In this document: positions 35,784-44,111 of the stretch, in pieces
Position numbering within the stretch: position 1 is the first letter of the stretch
Layout: each line of letters opens with the position of its first letter
Assembly (NCBI GenBank): GCA_965246855.1
Contig: CBDFFP010000009.1
Coordinates: 1 to 64,000 of the forward strand
Length of the DNA stretch: 64,000 bases
Source: UBA1952 sp965246855
Lineage (GTDB): Bacteria > Bacteroidota > Bacteroidia > Chitinophagales > Chitinophagaceae
Reading direction: 5' to 3'
Program-made: the position numbers and the translations under genes
The notes under the pieces: model-generated
Told to the model about the DNA's origin: nothing
Seen by the model: the letters and a program-made list of their open reading frames with translations, nothing else
The model's database searches: none

Positions 35784-36659
35784 TTAAAAATTGGCGATTT
35801 CGTCTTCCGGGAGACCAGTTGCTTTTGAAATAATGGAAAGTGCAACACCATTATCGCGAAGTGTTCTGGCTATTTCCCTAGCTCTTGTTGCTTTTCCTGC
35901 TGCTTTGCCTTCTTCCCAACCTTTTTCGGTGGCCGTCCTGATAGCATAGTCATAAGTGTTTTTGTTGTCGCGAAAAACTTTCAGGCTGGCTTGGTAGCTG
36001 TCCAACTCTTCCTGAGTCATATTGGCAAGTGCCGCTTTATCAAAGGCTTCTTCAAAAACGGCATCTTGGAAGAGAACAGGAATGTTCTGGAAATCTTCCA
36101 AATGTTTGATGAAGTACAGCCACTTATCTAAGCGCGTTTCCAACTCGCTTTCCGTTTTTTGGAAGTTGGGCATCTCCAGATATATGTATGTCAGCTTCTC
36201 ATAAAACAATTCATTATTTTGGTCTTTGAGGCGAATGGTGTGCATCACCTCGCCTTTCTGCGGTTCTGTCGTTTTGTAGTCTCTAAATTCAAAGTCCAGA
36301 ATACCGATGCAGTACACGGCTTTCAGGTTGAAGTTCCACTCGCCTTTTTGGGCTTGCTCGGCGATGGGAAAGGTAGAATAATAGATGGTTCGCTCTATAA
36401 AATAATCCTGCTTTGCCTTTTGTAGCTCCACAATAAACCGCTCTCCGTGCTCGTTTTCGCAGTAGATGTCGTACACGGCTTTCCGGTCCAAATCCGTTTG
36501 TCCTAACTGCTCCGTGTTCTTGAAAGAAAGGTCAACAATCTTGTTTTGCTGCGGCAAAAGCGCATTCAGAAAATCAATCAGCAAAGGCTTGCTTGCCTCT
36601 TCGCCGAAGATTTTCTTAAAGCCAAAGTCCGTAAAAGGGTTGATGTACTTCGCTTTCAT
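35784..36659 (-). CDS. Rpn-family recombination-promoting nuclease / PD-(D/E)XK transposase-like
   Basis: 291 residues from the ATG at 36659 (MKAKYINPFTDFGFKKIFGEE), the family's typical start. Nuclease residues lie in KAVYDIYCEN and RFIVELQKAKQ (D...ELQ). The charged C-terminal tail has EKGWEEGKAAGKATRAREIA, as in Rpn proteins. The family shows DNA cleavage that promotes RecA-independent recombination. The gene ends 10 bp from the AraC stop (convergent), and its start abuts a remnant of a second AraC 3' end, so it appears inserted between, or to have replaced, araC copies. A -7-like box TACATTTG lies at 36667-36674. Confidence 0.88.
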   Translation of the reverse strand: MKAKYINPFTDFGFKKIFGEEASKPLLIDFLNALLPQQNKIVDLSFKNTEQLGQTDLDRKAVYDIYCENEHGERFIVELQKAKQDYFIERTIYYSTFPIAEQAQKGEWNFNLKAVYCIGILDFEFRDYKTTEPQKGEVMHTIRLKDQNNELFYEKLTYIYLEMPNFQKTESELETRLDKWLYFIKHLEDFQNIPVLFQDAVFEEAFDKAALANMTQEELDSYQASLKVFRDNKNTYDYAIRTATEKGWEEGKAAGKATRAREIARTLRDNGVALSIISKATGLPEDEIANF

Positions 36660-36675
36660 AGCACAGCAAATGTAA

Positions 36676-36737
36676 GCATTTTCAGCACCACGTTTAAGAA
36701 GACGACTGGGATGAAAGCGTGTGAGTTGTTGCGGTGA
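36676..36737 (+). pseudogene. Remnant of an AraC-family gene 3' end
   Basis: The plus strand reads FSTTFKKTTGMKACELLR and stop (36735-36737), nearly identical to the end of the intact AraC gene (STAFKKATGMKACELLR, stop 35774). The DNA is similar over about 60 bp with roughly ten differences. The rest of the gene is missing. Confidence 0.8.
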
Positions 36738-36830
36738 GAAATAGGACTTATCTGTATGGGAAGCTCCTAAATACACACATAAAACAAAATCAAATTATAA
36801 TTAATTTCTAGCTCCGCTTTTGGAAAGGTG

Positions 36831-37262
36831 TCAGCCATAGGCAGTTTTACTCTTCTTTTTTCCAAACAGCAGAAAATCAAAAGTTGGAATAAGAATCGCT
36901 TCTATACATACTATGGGTAAAAACCCAGAGAATTGTACCTTATAATCAGCACAAACCCTCTCCCATGATGTAAGCCCTAAAGCATAGGTATCAATTGTAG
37001 CCCATACATAGATGCAGGATATAAATAAGAAAACCAGCAATGCAGATTGAAGCAGTATCGTAAGTATAGGACTTCTTAGTGTAGTCAAACGGTTTATTAA
37101 TATGTATATAATAACACCTCCAAGAGTTGGCAGGATTATGTTGCCAAAAGCTAGTATCCCCACATATAGCCCATTAGCAAAACTATCAGAGATAGCCTCT
37201 ATAATGAACCACAAGAAACAGCTACTAATGCAAGTCAATAATGTAAGCTTAATTATTCTCAC
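36831..37262 (-). CDS. Small integral membrane protein, unknown function
   Basis: 143 residues with four predicted hydrophobic segments (about 5-24, 32-56, 66-87 and 112-133) and a basic tail FGKKKSKTAYG. AT-rich compared with neighbours. I do not recognise a family. It stands alone between the Rpn gene and the DUF3276 gene, a region that looks acquired. Confidence 0.6.
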   Translation of the reverse strand: MRIIKLTLLTCISSCFLWFIIEAISDSFANGLYVGILAFGNIILPTLGGVIIYILINRLTTLRSPILTILLQSALLVFLFISCIYVWATIDTYALGLTSWERVCADYKVQFSGFLPIVCIEAILIPTFDFLLFGKKKSKTAYG

Positions 37263-37433
37263 CGTGTGTTAGCTTGGATTGCTTATAGCATTTCTATTGC
37301 TGAAGAATAAGATGTAGAAAGTTGCCCAAGTTCACACACGTATTTATTCATATAAATACAGAGATATTGCTGTTACAGCTTTTTATAATTTCCACAGCTA
37401 CCCAACAAAGAAAACACCTTCCCCCGAAAAAAC

Positions 37434-37468
37434 AAAAAAGCGATAACGCTCTCACGCCATCGCTTTTT
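37434..37468 (-). terminator. Intrinsic terminator of the DUF3276 gene
   Basis: Reverse strand AAAAAGCGAT...ATCGCTTTTTT with an inner GC stem and T-run, 16 bp after the stop at 37484. Confidence 0.85.
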
Positions 37469-37483
37469 CAAAAGGTATTTTAA

Positions 37484-38002
37484 TTAAGCTTTCCAGCCGT
37501 CCACCTCGCTGTCGTTGGTATAGCTTTCCGCTACCGGCGCAGACAGAATCTCTGTCGCTTCGGTTACCGCTTCCGGGGTAGTCTCTTGGCTTTCATAAAC
37601 GGGTTGGCCTTCCGCAGCAGGGCGGTATTGATAGCCGCCGTCCTCGTCGTATTCGTGGTTAAAAGAATCAAAGTCAAAGTCGGGCATCAAATCAGTTTTC
37701 ACATAGTTCACCGTCTCTTGAAGCGCTGCTACAAACTTGTGGAAGTCTTCTTTGTAGAGAAACATTTTATGGCGCTCGTAGGTACCGTCCTCAAAACGCT
37801 TTTTGCTTTCCGTAATGGTGATAAAGTAATCGTTGCCGCGCGTCGCCCGAACATCAAAAAAGTACGTGCGCCGCTTGCCGGCTTTCACGCGCTTGGAGTA
37901 GATGCTGTCGTTGTTGCGGCCTTCACCATTGCTGTTGTTGGGGTTGCGGCCATAGCGACTTTCGGAGTCGCCGTAGTGGTTGTCGTTGTTGTCGTACGCC
38001 AC
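37484..38002 (-). CDS. PUR-family DNA/RNA-binding protein (DUF3276)
   Basis: 172 residues starting with GTG at 38002. The central region (about 30-105) matches the DUF3276/PUR single-strand nucleic-acid-binding repeat: SIYSKRVKAGKRRTYFFDVR, DYFITITESKKRFEDG, KMFLYKEDFHKF. The N-terminus is Asn/Gly/Asp-rich and the C-terminus is acidic. Found across Bacteroidota and Spirochaetes; an RNA or ssDNA regulatory role is inferred. A textbook promoter lies at 38046-38076. Confidence 0.88.
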   Translation of the reverse strand: MAYDNNDNHYGDSESRYGRNPNNSNGEGRNNDSIYSKRVKAGKRRTYFFDVRATRGNDYFITITESKKRFEDGTYERHKMFLYKEDFHKFVAALQETVNYVKTDLMPDFDFDSFNHEYDEDGGYQYRPAAEGQPVYESQETTPEAVTEATEILSAPVAESYTNDSEVDGWKA

Positions 38003-38045
38003 AGTTTCTGGAGTGTTGATAAAAAAGTAGAAAAGAATTGGAGAA

Positions 38046-38076
38046 CAAAAGTAATCGCGACTTTTAGCTTTCCAAA
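38046..38076 (-). promoter_or_regulatory. Promoter of the DUF3276 gene
   Basis: Reverse strand TTTG (38073-38076), 19-bp spacer, TACTTTTG (38046-38053); 43 bp from the -7 box to the start. Confidence 0.8.
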
Positions 38077-38178
38077 TTTGTGGAGAAATTTTTTTTGGAG
38101 AAATCCAATCACGTAGTACGCCTGCCGCGTTTATTTCAAAATCAGAAGAAGAGTTTTGGAAGAAGAAATTGTCGGAAA

Positions 38179-38247
38179 TCTTTTGTCATCCCGAAGGGAT
38201 CTAAGCGGCTTGCGTCCGGCAAGTTCCCTTCGGAATGACAAAAGATT
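38179..38247. repeat. Palindromic dispersed repeat, family B
   Basis: Arms ATCTTTTGTCATCCCGAAGG and CCTTCGGAATGACAAAAGAT are inverted copies around a variable centre. Same family as 151-219. It sits in the 378-bp gap upstream of the radical SAM gene, which otherwise holds only the DUF3276 promoter. Confidence 0.8.
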
Positions 38248-38380
38248 ATCGCCAAAAACAGCCTTCCAACACGCCAACTTTCCAAAGGCTTTAGCCCGTC
38301 CAACGCTGTCATCCTGAGCTTGCCGAAGGGCCAACAAAACCACCCCTTTCGGTGTTATTTCAGACCACAAAAAACGCCTC

Positions 38381-39649
38381 ATGGACTGGACGAGAATACG
38401 CGAAAAACTAAGTGTGCTGGCCGATGCGGCGAAGTACGATGTCTCCTGCTCGTCCTCCGGCAGCAAGCGCAAAAACAACGGCGGACTGGGTGATACCACC
38501 GGCATGGGCATCTGCCATTCCTACACCGAAGACGGGCGCTGCATTTCCCTACTGAAAATCCTGCTCACCAACGTCTGCATCTTTGACTGCCAGTATTGCG
38601 TTAGCCGCCGCAGCAACGACGAGGTGAAGCGCGTAGCCTTTACGGTGGAAGAAGTGGTGGACCTGACGGTGAACTTCTACCGCCGCAACTATATCGAAGG
38701 GCTGTTCCTGTCTTCCGGCATTTTCAAGAACGCCGACTTCACGATGGAGCGCCTTGTGCGCGTGGCGAAAACCCTGCGTTTGGAACACGCTTTCAACGGT
38801 TACATCCACCTCAAAACCATTCCCGGTTGCAGCGAGGAATTGATAGCCGAAGCAGGCAAATGGGCCGACCGCCTTTCGGTGAATATTGAGCTGCCTTCGG
38901 GTGAAAGTCTGGCGAAGCTGGCCCCGGAAAAAACAGAGGCCGAAATCTTCCGCCCGATGGGCTTGGTAAAGGCACACATTGAAGGCGCACAGCAGGAACG
39001 CGGCCTTATCCGCAAAGCCGACGCGCCGAAGTTTGCGCCCGCCGGCCAAAGCACCCAAATGGTGGTGGGCGCGTCGCCGGAAAGCGATTTGCACATCGTG
39101 AACAAAGCCGCCGCACTCTATAAAGATTTTGGGCTGAAGCGCGTGTTTTACAGCGGCTACGTGCCGGTGAACGACAAGAGCAATCTGCTGCCGGGCATGG
39201 AAAGCAAAGTGCCCATTCTGCGCGAGCATCGCCTCTACCAAGCTGACTGGCTGATGCGTTTCTACGGTTTTGATGCGTCGGAGATTGTGGACGAAACGAA
39301 GGGAAATCTGGAACCGGACATGGACCCGAAACTGGCGTGGGCCTTGCGCTATCCCGCCTTGTTTCCGATAGACATCAACACGGCAGATTACGAGATGATT
39401 TTGCGTGTGCCAGGCGTCGGCGTGGGTTCGGCGAAGAAGATTGTGAGCGCGCGCCGCTTTGGCCCGCTGGGCTGGGAACAGTTGAAAAAGATTGGCATCT
39501 CCGCTAACCGTGCGAAGTATTTTATCAGCTGCAAAGACCGCGACCACCGCTATCTGGGCTGGAATCCCGACGCGGTGAAAAACCAGATTCTGGCAGGCTC
39601 TTCCGGGAAATACGCGAAGGCAGGCGGGCCGCAGATGGCGCTGTTTTAA
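38381..39649 (+). CDS. Putative DNA modification/repair radical SAM protein
   Basis: 422 residues. The radical SAM cluster is CIFDCQYC (Cys at x3, x2 spacing) near residue 66, preceded by GICHSYTEDGRCISLLK. The C-terminal quarter has a helix-hairpin-helix (ILRVPGVGVGSAKKIV), implying DNA contact. The overall pattern fits the family annotated as putative DNA modification/repair radical SAM protein (TIGR03916). That family usually sits next to a TIGR03915 DNA-metabolism partner; no such gene is adjacent here. Substrate unknown. Confidence 0.85.
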   Translation: MDWTRIREKLSVLADAAKYDVSCSSSGSKRKNNGGLGDTTGMGICHSYTEDGRCISLLKILLTNVCIFDCQYCVSRRSNDEVKRVAFTVEEVVDLTVNFYRRNYIEGLFLSSGIFKNADFTMERLVRVAKTLRLEHAFNGYIHLKTIPGCSEELIAEAGKWADRLSVNIELPSGESLAKLAPEKTEAEIFRPMGLVKAHIEGAQQERGLIRKADAPKFAPAGQSTQMVVGASPESDLHIVNKAAALYKDFGLKRVFYSGYVPVNDKSNLLPGMESKVPILREHRLYQADWLMRFYGFDASEIVDETKGNLEPDMDPKLAWALRYPALFPIDINTADYEMILRVPGVGVGSAKKIVSARRFGPLGWEQLKKIGISANRAKYFISCKDRDHRYLGWNPDAVKNQILAGSSGKYAKAGGPQMALF

Positions 39650-39680
39650 GTGGATTTCTCCAAAAGCTGAACGTAATAAC

Positions 39681-39814
39681 GTGGGTCATTCCGACGAAGG
39701 AGGAATCTCACTCACGCTGTGTCTCAGCATGCTGTGGCTCACGGGCTGAGAGATAGCTTTCGGCGAGTGCTTCGCAGTTCCTCCCCTTCCTGCGTCAGGG
39801 TCGGAATGATCCAC
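39681..39814. repeat. Palindromic dispersed repeat, family A
   Basis: Left arm GGGTCATTCCGACGAAGGAG with AATCTCAC after it; right arm ends GGTCGGAATGATCCAC. Related to 55105-55209 and 61169-61250. It overlaps the 5' end of an over-long frame of the next gene, supporting the later start used there. Confidence 0.8.
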
Positions 39815-39859
39815 GTTGTGTGTTTGAAAGGAATAAAAAAACCCTTTCTCTGCCCACTC

Positions 39860-39867
39860 TATTTTTG
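39860..39867 (+). promoter_or_regulatory. -7 promoter box of the PorE-like gene
   Basis: TATTTTTG followed by GCGCC, 7 bp before the GTG start at 39875. It decides the start over the longer frame from 39719. Confidence 0.6.
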
Positions 39868-39874
39868 CGCCGCT

Positions 39875-41737
39875 GTGCGCGCTTTTCTTCTCCTTTTTCT
39901 GCTCCTCACTACCGCCCAAACGCACGCCCAGATGCGCCTGCGCCGGGCGGAATTTTTGTGGAGTCAGAAGCAGTATTCCGAAGCCGTAAAATTGCTGCAA
40001 CACGGGCTGAAACGCGGCCATAAAACCGCCGCTTATTACGCTACGCTCGGCAACTGGACGTATGGACGCGGCCAATTCGCCGATGCCGTTGCTGCCTACG
40101 AAGAGGGTGCGCGCAAAACCCGCAAAGGACAAAGTGCTTTCTCCATTCCGCTCGCCCGCGCCCTTTTTCGAGCCGGTCAGTATGGCCGCGCGGCAAACAT
40201 CCTCACCGAGCATCCGCCCCAAACCACCGAAGGCCGCTGGCTGCTAAACGCCGCGCGCTGGGCTTCTACCCAACGCCCGGCAGCCGTCCTGCCACGGTCG
40301 GTGGGCCTGCGTATCAACAGCATCTACCCCGAAACTTTCCCGCAGCTTTCCGCCGACGGCAGTGCGTTTTACTACACGCGGCGCACTTGGGGCGAAGACG
40401 AAGACATCATGCACTCGCTACCCGATAGCTGCGGCGGCTGGTTCACCGGAAATGCCTTGCCCGCGCCGGTCAATTCCCTGCGGCAGGAGCGGGGCGAAAG
40501 CTTCTCCGCCGATGGTCATTATCTGTTTTTCGGGCGAGAAGACCTGCAGGGCGAGAACGGCTGGGAAGGCGGCGGTGGCGACCTCTACATGGCTTATACC
40601 ACAAAGCCCGGCGACACTACTTGGACAGCGCCACAGCCTTTTGGCGCCACCATCAACACGCCCGCTTATGAGGGAATGCCCACCTTGAGTGCCGACAATC
40701 AAACCCTGTATTTCGTCTCTGACCGCGCGGGCGGATGGGGCGGTTCTGATATTTGGTTCAGCCATTTTGAAGGCGGACGCTGGCAGCCGCCGCAGAATGC
40801 CGGAAATGAAATAAACACCGCAGGAAATGAGCTTTCGCCTTTCCTCTGTGCCGATGGCAAAACACTTTTCTTCGCTTCCAACGGACAAGCACAAAACTTT
40901 GGCGGCTATGATTTATACCGTGTTGTTTTGGGAAACAGAGCGGGAAGAAAAGTAGAGAATCTGGGCCTTCCCATTAACTCTCCTCACGACGAAATAACGC
41001 CGTCCACCGGCACGCATGGCGACACGCTACTCTACGCCACCGACCGCGACGGCCCCGGTGGCAATCTGGACATCTGGCGCTCATCACTTCCCGACCCGAT
41101 GCGCCCCGCGCGGGTGCGGCCTGTGTCAGGCGTGGTGCTGGATTCTCTTTCGAGGGAATTTTCGCCGGGTGCCTGGGTAAGCATTTTGGAAGCGCAGACG
41201 GCAACTCCTGCGGGCAGTTTTCGCTGCAATCGCGGTGACGCATCCTTCACCGCTTTTTTGGAGCCGGGGAAGGAATATCTTTTCGCCACGCGGCAAATTG
41301 GTTTTAAGAAAGACACGGTGCGCCTTTCCATTCCTGATGACAGCCTTGCCGCGCCTCTTGTGCGTCTCGCGCTGTTGCCCGACGGCTATGTAGCGCCCCG
41401 CCATGATACGCTGCTCTTGCGCCTTTCTTTTAGGATAAATGAAGCGACGCTGAACGACAGCCTGCGCGGCCTTTTATCCTCCCTGAAACCTGACCTGCTG
41501 ACGGAGAACGCCGAGGTTTTTGTGTACAGCTACACCGACAATTCCGGCACGCCCATCCTAAACGAAGAGATTTCCCAAACACGCGCGCGCCTTGTGGCGG
41601 ATGTGATTTTGCAGCAGGGTTTTCCGGCAGTGCAAACCACTGTTCAGGGCTGGGGCGAACTGCAACCGCTGGCCTCCAACGGCACCGAAGAAGGCCGAAA
41701 CCAGAACCGGCGCGTGGAGGTGATTTTGAGGCGGTGA
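39875..41737 (+). CDS. PorE-like TPR / PD40 propeller / OmpA-domain protein
   Basis: 620 residues from the GTG at 39875 (signal peptide VRAFLLLFLLLTTAQTHAQ). Domain order: TPRs (about 22-110), WD40-like PD40 propeller (about 130-390: FPQLSADGSAFYYTRR, YEGMPTLSADNQTLYFVSD, GGSDIWFS), a carboxypeptidase-regulatory-like beta domain (about 410-490), and an OmpA peptidoglycan-binding domain (about 510-620: TDNSGTPILNEEISQTRA, GWGELQPLASN, NQNRRVEV). This TPR-propeller-CRD-OmpA order is that of PorE of the type IX secretion apparatus, which anchors it to peptidoglycan. Unlike PorE no lipobox cysteine is seen, so other Bacteroidota OmpA/PD40 paralogues are equally possible. Confidence 0.8.
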   Translation: MRAFLLLFLLLTTAQTHAQMRLRRAEFLWSQKQYSEAVKLLQHGLKRGHKTAAYYATLGNWTYGRGQFADAVAAYEEGARKTRKGQSAFSIPLARALFRAGQYGRAANILTEHPPQTTEGRWLLNAARWASTQRPAAVLPRSVGLRINSIYPETFPQLSADGSAFYYTRRTWGEDEDIMHSLPDSCGGWFTGNALPAPVNSLRQERGESFSADGHYLFFGREDLQGENGWEGGGGDLYMAYTTKPGDTTWTAPQPFGATINTPAYEGMPTLSADNQTLYFVSDRAGGWGGSDIWFSHFEGGRWQPPQNAGNEINTAGNELSPFLCADGKTLFFASNGQAQNFGGYDLYRVVLGNRAGRKVENLGLPINSPHDEITPSTGTHGDTLLYATDRDGPGGNLDIWRSSLPDPMRPARVRPVSGVVLDSLSREFSPGAWVSILEAQTATPAGSFRCNRGDASFTAFLEPGKEYLFATRQIGFKKDTVRLSIPDDSLAAPLVRLALLPDGYVAPRHDTLLLRLSFRINEATLNDSLRGLLSSLKPDLLTENAEVFVYSYTDNSGTPILNEEISQTRARLVADVILQQGFPAVQTTVQGWGELQPLASNGTEEGRNQNRRVEVILRR

Positions 41738-41835
41738 GGCTTCCAAAACACGATAGGTAGAGAAGGCACAGATTATAAACGGATAAGGCCTCCAGGATTT
41801 CATCGTCTGTGTAGTCTCTGCTTAAAGCATAAAGA

Positions 41836-42024
41836 AAATAGTGAGTACAATTTTTAAAAAGAGCTGTACCAGCGTAGAATGACTGTGTACCGGCTTCAAA
41901 TGACTATGTAGCAGCTTAGAATGACTGTGTTTCGGTTTACAATGACTATGTAGCCGCTTAGAACGATTGAGTAATAGGGTGGAATGCCTTTGTATCGGCT
42001 TAGAATGCCATTGCGTCGGTCTTA
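41836..42024. repeat. 21-bp periodic degenerate repeat array R3
   Basis: Nine consecutive 21-bp units. Units at 41878, 41899, 41920 and 41941 share AATGACTATGTAGC.GCTTA or close variants; 41983 and 42004 keep AATGC.TTG and TCGG at the same phase. All three plus frames contain stops within the unit. It lies in the 431-bp gap between the PorE-like gene and the HTH gene at 42169; otherwise that gap shows no feature. Confidence 0.9.
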
Positions 42025-42168
42025 TAAGACATAACGGGAGGTTCTGACTTTATAAAATTGCTTACAAACCGCTAAAAAGATGTTTTTCGCCCAAAAACTA
42101 TTATTTTGTGCCCTTCCTGAGAGGTGCATTTTCCTGTTTTTATTCTCCCCAATGATAAAATAATCCCG

Positions 42169-42543
42169 ATGATTCTTCTCAACCTTAAAGCCATTTGCAA
42201 ATTGCGGGGCATCTCCAAGCCACAGGCGTGGCTTGTGAAGGCAGGGCTCCCGAAATCTACCGCCGCGAACATGGGCCGCGAAGATTACGAGAATCTGCCC
42301 CTTGTGCATCTGGAAAAAGTCTGCCTGCTGCTGAATTGTACGCCCAACGACTTGCTGCGCTGGGAGCCAGCGGCGGGTATGGAAACCAAAAGCCACGCGC
42401 TGTCGGCCCTGCTGCCCACCAGCAAGGCCGAAGAACTGGATTGGGTGGCAGAAGCAGGCAGCAAAAGTGTGGAAGAGTTGCGCGCCATTGGCCGCAAGCT
42501 GAGCCGGTTGAAAGACGAAGAAGGCGAGGGAGCAAACGGATAA
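42169..42543 (+). CDS. XRE/Cro-type helix-turn-helix protein
   Basis: 124 residues. The N-terminal 70 residues form a small HTH of the YozG/Cro kind: LKAICKLRGISKPQAWLVKA and LEKVCLLLNCTPNDLLRWEP. The C-terminal part is Ala/Glu/Lys-rich and helical. Likely a DNA-binding regulator; its target is unknown. Array R3 ends 144 bp upstream, a possible binding region for it (inference). The next gene starts 29 bp downstream. Confidence 0.8.
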   Translation: MILLNLKAICKLRGISKPQAWLVKAGLPKSTAANMGREDYENLPLVHLEKVCLLLNCTPNDLLRWEPAAGMETKSHALSALLPTSKAEELDWVAEAGSKSVEELRAIGRKLSRLKDEEGEGANG

Positions 42544-42572
42544 GGTGGAAAAACCCGCCGTACTTTCCCTCT

Positions 42573-43073
42573 ATGAAAAACGTTTTTTTCGTCCTGCTTT
42601 TCCTTTTTCCCGCCATGCTTTCCGCCCAAACTTTCACTACCGAAAAAGAACCCGAAACCGGCGTGGTGATTCTCAAAGGCGAATGTCGTTTTGAAGACTT
42701 AAAAGCGCAGCCGAGTTTTATGTGGCTGAAAGACACGGCGCAATACAAGCCCGACAAGCGCGCGTTGGGAACGCTCCGCGAAAAGCTGTTGCAATACGAG
42801 ATGGTGGTTGTTTTCGGCTCGTGGTGCGAGGATTCGCAGCGGGAGCTTCCACACCTGTATCGCGTACTGCAAGAGGCGGGAATGCCGATGGAAAAGGTCG
42901 CGCTCTACGGCCTTGACCGCGCCAAAAAAGGCCGTGATATGGAGGACAAGATTTTCCGTGTAGAGAAGGTGCCGACGATTATTCTCTTTAAAAATCACCG
43001 CGAAATCGGGCGGATTGTGGAGACGCCGAAACGGAGTATTGAGGCGGATTTGGCCCAGATGATTGGCGGATAG
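42573..43073 (+). CDS. Secreted thioredoxin-fold protein
   Basis: 166 residues from the ATG at 42573 with signal peptide MKNVFFVLLFLFPAMLSAQ. Thioredoxin fold: VVVFGSWCEDSQRELPHL at the active-site position and VPTIILFKNHREIGRIVE with cis-Pro. The active site reads WCEDS, so only the first cysteine is present; a CxxS site suggests a monothiol or mixed-disulphide role rather than a dithiol oxidoreductase. A longer frame from 42195 is a shadow of the HTH gene. Confidence 0.82.
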   Translation: MKNVFFVLLFLFPAMLSAQTFTTEKEPETGVVILKGECRFEDLKAQPSFMWLKDTAQYKPDKRALGTLREKLLQYEMVVVFGSWCEDSQRELPHLYRVLQEAGMPMEKVALYGLDRAKKGRDMEDKIFRVEKVPTIILFKNHREIGRIVETPKRSIEADLAQMIGG

Positions 43074-43167
43074 GCAGTGCTTTTTGAGGCATGGGCGACA
43101 CGCCCCGCCGGCACCGTTCTGGAAGAGCGTGCAACGATTTCTACATCCACTTCAGAAAAGGTTTATC

Positions 43168-43629
43168 GTGGTATTTAAAGCACTTGAAGTTCTCAACCTA
43201 GCCCTTGTGGCGATTGTGGGGGGTATGTATTGGGGGCCGTGGCTGGCGCTGAGCCGCTCCTTTCACCAGCTGGAGCACACTGTTCTTTTGGCAGTCGTTC
43301 AGCAGATGAACACAAACATGGCCCGCCTGATGACCTTTCTTTCGCCCTTGTCTTTGCTGACTACGGCGGGCATGGCCTTGTGGTATCGGGCACTGCATTT
43401 ACAGACTGCTTTCTATCTGGCAACCGCCGGGTTTCTTTTGCTTCTTGCCGCCGTGGTGATAACGGTTCAGGTGGAAGTGCCCATCGTAAAGCGCATGATT
43501 ACCTGGACAACGGCCACGCTTCCGGCAGACTGGGAACAGCAGCGGGACAAATGGCAGCGAAACCATGTGACGCGCGTTTTGTGTGGCTTGGGCGGTTTGA
43601 TTTTACTGTTATGCGCAGCACTTCTGTAA
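43168..43629 (+). CDS. DUF1772-family membrane protein
   Basis: About 153 residues from a GTG at 43168; a TTG at 43063 would overlap the previous gene and add a non-hydrophobic leader, so I prefer the later start but am not certain. Four hydrophobic segments. The motifs YWGPWLALSRSF and QVEVPIVKRMITWTTATLPADW with W.RNHVTRVLCGL match DUF1772 (anthrone-oxygenase-like) membrane proteins. Function in bacteria unknown. Confidence 0.7.
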   Translation: MVFKALEVLNLALVAIVGGMYWGPWLALSRSFHQLEHTVLLAVVQQMNTNMARLMTFLSPLSLLTTAGMALWYRALHLQTAFYLATAGFLLLLAAVVITVQVEVPIVKRMITWTTATLPADWEQQRDKWQRNHVTRVLCGLGGLILLLCAALL

Positions 43630-43636
43630 CGACTTT

Positions 43637-44056
43637 ATGAACACTCGTTTTCTTCGCGCTTTCGGGGCCGGAACGGTAGCTTATTTCCTCGTGGGCTACG
43701 CCGTCTTCGGCATCTTGCTGGGCGATTTTAGCGAAAAGCACACAACCTCGCTGCCGGGTTTCAAGAAGGAAGAAGCGCCGGAAGCGATGGGCTGGATTCT
43801 CGTTTCCTGCGCGGCTTATGCGCTGTTGCTAAGCCTTGTTTTGCTGCGTTGGGAGAAGGAGCAGCGCATCTCCGGCGGGTTAATCAAGGGCGCCATCATG
43901 GGCCTGCTCATCGCCTGCATGACGGACTTTTACTGGTACGGCACAAGCCATTTCTACAACAGCCTTTTGCCCGCGTTGGTGGATATTGCGGCGGCAGGGA
44001 TAACAGTAGGAACTATGGGTGCAGTGGTTGTTTGGGCGGGAAAAGAGCGCGTTTGA
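43637..44056 (+). CDS. Four-helix membrane protein, unknown function
   Basis: 139 residues with hydrophobic segments at about 7-28, 52-70, 82-100 and 113-133. The motif GLIKGAIMGLLIACMTDFYWYGTS is characteristic but I cannot name the family. It starts 7 bp after the DUF1772 gene, so the two are probably cotranscribed membrane partners. Confidence 0.65.
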   Translation: MNTRFLRAFGAGTVAYFLVGYAVFGILLGDFSEKHTTSLPGFKKEEAPEAMGWILVSCAAYALLLSLVLLRWEKEQRISGGLIKGAIMGLLIACMTDFYWYGTSHFYNSLLPALVDIAAAGITVGTMGAVVVWAGKERV

Positions 44057-44111
44057 GACTTGTCAAGTCTATCAACAAATTCTCCGAGGACTCCACAATT
44101 CCAATCCACAA

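Noticed and set aside
35615..35851. Reverse open frame extending the Rpn gene region into araC
   Set aside because: Antisense to the well-supported AraC HTH coding sequence.
42195..43073. 292-codon frame covering the HTH gene and the thioredoxin-like gene
   Set aside because: The first 126 codons are an out-of-frame reading of the HTH gene; the real gene starts at 42573 with a signal peptide.
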